Below, piece by piece: positions 60,446 through 64,000 of a stretch of DNA of 64,000 nucleotides (position 1 is the first letter of the stretch; each line of letters opens with the position of its first letter). The translations under genes and the position numbers were made by a program. The notes under the pieces were generated by a model that was not told the origin of the DNA, did not search any database, and saw nothing but the letters and a program-made list of their open reading frames with translations. This stretch comes from Euphorbia lathyris (Eukaryota; Streptophyta; Magnoliopsida; Malpighiales; Euphorbiaceae): NCBI RefSeq assembly GCF_963576675.1, contig NC_088910.1, positions 105,180,807 through 105,244,806 on the forward strand, given 5' to 3'.

Positions 60446-61541
60446 GGCTAAATTACACCCATGGTCACTAAACTTTAAACATTGCACGGTATGACCATTG
60501 AACTGTTTTTTTTTTTTTTTTTTGATTCCAAAGAAAATTACAAAACAGCAGAAAAGAAAAGCAGCAGCAAAAAAAACAAAAAAACCAGCATAGCTGGGAA
60601 TTATCCTAGGACAGCAGAGTTGTGACTCCTAGAACAATCTTCACTCATCAGACCTCTTATATCAAGGGGTGCTTCCAACAGGACGTTAATTCCACGGGGA
60701 GCCGTTTGGGCTTTCTTAGCGAGCCAGTCCGCACACATATTTGCTTCGCGGTAGGTATGTTGAACTTTCACGTTTGCTCTTTCTGTTAACTCTTTAATTG
60801 TCATAACAAGCACTCTTCCAGGGTGGACTTGTGCTTCCTCAATTGGTCCGTTGATCAGTCGAATAACCTCGAGGCAGTCCGATTCTAGCAGGATACACTC
60901 ATATCCCCATTCAATCGCAAGCCGAAGACCAGTAGCAACCCCCCACAGTTCAGCGCTAACACTGTCTCCTACTCCGATATTGTGTAAGAACCCGAACATC
61001 CACTGTCCATGTTCATCCCTCAATAACCCTCCTACTTTATACATTTGCATGATAATGACTTTTGAACTTCAAATAACATAAAACTATGGAACTTTATATT
61101 TTGTTATACATGTGGTCATTATTACCGTTGACCAATCTTTTTGACCATTAATATCATATCAAGAACTAAAGAGCCCAAGGAAACACCTAAAAAAACATAA
61201 GCACCTCTTTGAAACTATAATGTCATTCTTCTTAATGCATCAATTTGATGATTTAACAGGACTAAATATGCCTTCGGTTATCAAATTTGTCATAGAGAGA
61301 AAGGGACGAGAGTGAAAATTATAGAGGGAAAGTTTAAAGTGAGAAAGAAGAAGGAAGTGGGTAAAATAGAGAGAAAGAGAAAAGTTAATTTGCTAACGAG
61401 GAAGTCAAATGTCAAAAAGATGAGTCAATTGTAATAGTGGTTACGAATGTAATAAAGTATAAAGTTCAGTGATTTTTATGTTAAGTTTTGAAATTCAATA
61501 TCAATATTGTAAAAATTGATAAAGCTCAATAGTCATGGGTA
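60446..61541. mobile_element. possible non-autonomous TIR element holding a LINE insertion
   Basis: The left TAAATTACACCCATGGTCAC and right CAATAGTCATGGGTAATTA form an imperfect inverted repeat, each followed inward by an AAACTTTA-like block. The target duplication is unclear. It begins about 160 bp upstream of the mTERF ATG, so it lies in the promoter zone. Confidence 0.35.
60508..61050 (-). pseudogene. 5'-truncated LINE 3' end with RNase H domain
   Basis: A T18 run (60507-60524) is the poly(A) tail. The frame 61050-60601 encodes VGGLLRDEHGQWMFGF, SAELWGVATGL, LLESDCLEVIRL and MCADWLAKKA. The first catalytic Asp lies upstream of the truncation, while Glu and the second Asp remain. The 3' end (CTAGGATAATTCCCAGC) resembles that of the LINE at 53602, so they are related. 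Confidence 0.82.
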
Positions 61542-62600
61542 ATTAACACAAATAAGTTAATATTCCACTAAGCTTGTTTCGCAACAACATAGGAATAGAA
61601 ACAACTTTAAAATTTAATGTACTAGCAATAAAAATTCTGCAATATTGGATAATGGCTCCAAAATAAAATAAAATAAATAGTAGCCTTTTTAGAGTTAACA
61701 TTGTCAACCACAACCTTTGCATCGACTTCAAAGACCACGGCCCTGTTTGGTAAAGAGCGTTTTGGGATAAAAAGAGCGGTTTTGACCAATTTTAGAGGTT
61801 TGACCACTGAAACCGCTGATTGGAGTGTTTGGTGGAGAGAGGTTTGAGAGAGAGTTTTGAGATGAAAACGCTAATTTAGAAAAAGCTCTTAAAATGAGCT
61901 TTTTCAATTAGCGTTTTGGAGTATTAAAATTAATGGACTTCTTTAACCCTAATAAATAGACTCCCTCTTCTCCTGCGCCAAAATTAATGCCCTTATTCGT
62001 CTTTTTGCACAAACCGCTATTATCAATCAGCTAATTTTTACCAAACACGTCTACACAAACAGCTAGTCAAATCAGTTAGTCAAATCAGCTAATGTAATCA
62101 GCTAATGTAATCAGCTAACAGCTAATGTAATCAGCTAACAGCTAATTTCCAAACAGGGCCCACATGCGTAAAATTATACCTTGAACAATATATTTTCGGA
62201 GGGCTAGAACCACAACACATTTCACATCCATCAATCCTTCATGAAACGAGCCGTGGCAAGCAACAAAATGGTCGTTTGCATCCCGAATCACTACGTCAGC
62301 CTTGACACTACCAATCTCAGCAAACAAATCGACCTCACTATTGCATTTAAACCAACTCATCCCGAAGCAGTCCAATAATTGGTAGAAGGAACAACTTGAG
62401 TGCTAAGAATATTAGTTGAACCTCGAAAATTGCCCATAGATCATCCACCACCGCATTCTCCCAACCAAGAACTTTATGCGACTTAACAAAAAAAGTTTTC
62501 ACTCTTACTAAGCCAATGGTCATCCCAAATACAGATCGTCTCCCCATTACTAATATGTCACCTCAAACCTAATGAAAGAACATCTTTAACACATCACACA
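61540..62600 (-). pseudogene. decayed LINE RT end and RNase H, split by a MITE
   Basis: Fragments are present: MGRRSVFGMTIG and ENAVVDDL (end of the RT region, 62547-62440), SWFKCNSEVDLFAEIG and DVVIRDANDHFVACH (RNase H start, 62355-62250), then VVFEVDAKVVVDNVNS (RNase H middle, 61740-61685). The MITE at 61739-62160 separates the last two. Frame changes make it dead. Confidence 0.7.
61739..62160. mobile_element. MITE, 422 bp, in an RNase H remnant
   Basis: The terminal inverted repeat is GGCCCTGTTTGG/CCAAACAGGGCC. CAC occurs at 61736-61738 and 62161-62163 (3-bp duplication). Six or so AATCAGCTAA-type repeats lie near the right end. It may be PIF-like, but the class is unsure because the duplication is not TWA. 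Confidence 0.75.
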
Positions 62601-62611
62601 CTCCTTCAAAC

Positions 62612-63152
62612 TCGGGATGATAACGGGTACGGGCACTACCCGATCCTAATCGGACTATCTATACCCTGTATAAAATGGTATGAGACGGGTATGAGATCAA
62701 AATCATTACCCGTTAGGGTAATGGGATGAGTATGAGAATACCCTCTAGGGTACCCGATACCCATTACCTATCATAAATTCTTTATATATTAAAAAATATT
62801 ATTGTTTTTTAGATATAAAATGTGAGATTTGAACCCCATCTGTTTGTTCTTCAACCATTCAGTAATACCACTAAACTACTTTATTATTATTGATTAAGGT
62901 TCAATTTGTTCAATTTTTAGATAGATAATTTATTAAATTATACTTTGTTAAATTTGTAATATTTTTTGTTTTATTTATTGATTCTTAATGGGTAAGGGTA
63001 CCCGTGGGCACCCATGAATTAAATGAGACGGGTATGGGATGCAAGAAGTATACGCGTTAGGGTAATGAGACGGATATAGTTAATTAAAAAATAAACGGCT
63101 AAGGGTTTGAGATTGACACTACCTGCGGATACCCTACTCGTTGTCATCTCTG
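62612..63152. mobile_element. non-autonomous hAT element, 541 bp
   Basis: The ends CGGGATGATAACGGGTA and TACTCGTTGTCATCTCTG are an imperfect inverted repeat. The flanks CTTCAAAC (62604-62611) and CTTCTAAC (63153-63160) are an 8-bp duplication with one change. Confidence 0.7.
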
Positions 63153-63160
63153 CTTCTAAC

Positions 63161-64000
63161 ATAGCGAGTGTTAGTGCCTAACTTGAGGAAAGAAAAGCAT
63201 TATGTGGGTAATATTTAACTTTAAATACTCACCAAAGTATGTGATTGAGTAATGAACTCTCATCTTTGCTTGCCAAGAAGAGAGGCATTAAAATCATGAA
63301 GATCTCGATACATGATGAGTTCCTACAACTTCATTCGAGAAGTAGATTGACTCATTGACTTACAGAATGTCTTATTAACTCTATGAACTTGTTCAACGTT
63401 CCATTAGCCATCTGGATTTATTTAAAATGACCTATTAGCTTCCGGAATTGCTTAGAATGTTATATTCATCCTTTAAACTTGCATAAAGTGGCATACTTTT
63501 CAATTTGCCAAAATTCATTCATGTCATTTTAAAAAAGATCAAGAGGTTAATTACACAGTATAAGTTCAAGGAGTCAATACACTTTTTGAATCAAATTCAG
63601 AGAGCTCCTGATATATTAAGCCAAAAAATAAATAAATATTACTCTACATGAATTTTAATTTTAAAAGGTGTAATACATTAAGAATATCTAAACTTTGTCC
63701 AAAAAGCTAATTGATATCTTAAATTTATAAAGTATTTTGTTAGTTTTCTAAACCTGCTTAAAATAAAATGATTAACTTCCTCAATTCACATGGCACAACA
63801 TTATTAGAATTGGATAAATTGAAATATATATTACTCTAATTAACTTTTGGAGACTAATAACTCCATGCAAGCAAATTTAGAGTGGGCAAATCATTTTTAA
63901 CAAATTAAGGTGGTCTAAATAGACCACTTTAAAGAAGTTTCGTACAGCTAATAAGATATTTTGTAATTTTATAAGGGTATTGCTATATACAGTAACTTTT
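63161..64000. other. AT-rich non-coding stretch to the right edge
   Basis: No gene, repeat ends or RNA gene recognised. Confidence 0.5.

Overview
This window is nuclear DNA from a flowering plant, most likely a eudicot. The evidence is GT-AG introns, an intron-rich alcohol dehydrogenase, plant-type VPS28 and mTERF genes, plant LTR-retrotransposon families primed by tRNA-Asp and tRNA-iMet, and plant MULE, CACTA, hAT and PIF elements. The species cannot be named from the sequence. There is no bacterial, organellar or viral operon. Only four loci look like intact host genes: two alcohol dehydrogenase (ADH) genes in inverted orientation (25369-27247, minus; 48370-50265, plus), VPS28 (51363-51992, minus) and an mTERF-family gene (59143-60285, minus). 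Nearly everything else is transposable-element sequence, much of it nested.

Positions 1-25300 are a deep nest. A Ty3/gypsy element (1-3131) sits inside the gag of a copia element (3132-6280). The copia element sits inside a LINE-like DUF4283 ORF1 (6281-7075). Fragments of a gypsy gag (PF04195 type) are scattered over 7370-20464. They are separated by a hAT MITE, an 8.9-kb MULE (8479-17357, 9-bp target duplication), a 564-bp solo LTR (TSD AGCTT) and a copia solo LTR (TSD GAGCA). The MULE carries the first two exons of a ubiquitin-conjugating enzyme. It was itself invaded by a solo LTR, which was then split by a 5.7-kb CACTA element carrying fragments of ribosomal protein S4 and an HSP40/DnaJ gene. 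At 20880-24720 are another LTR of the AGCTT family, a 2.3-kb LTR inside it, and a decayed gypsy integrase.

Positions 25300-50300 are bounded by the two ADH copies, which lie head to head about 21 kb apart. Between them are three members of a non-autonomous MULE family with perfect 9-bp TSDs; one carries a MATH-domain gene fragment. There are also several hAT MITEs, a rearranged copia element with two LTRs (33546-43512), a truncated polygalacturonase, one end of a CACTA element, and PIF- and MULE-type MITEs. The second ADH copy has lost the TATA box seen in the first.

Positions 50300-64000 are gene-richer. VPS28 is followed by a 5'-truncated LINE with an unusual 102-bp target-site duplication, an older LINE remnant on the opposite strand, the mTERF gene with a long repetitive 3' region, and decayed LINE RNase H fragments interrupted by MITEs. 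All calls come from reading the sequence and recalled family features; no database search was run.
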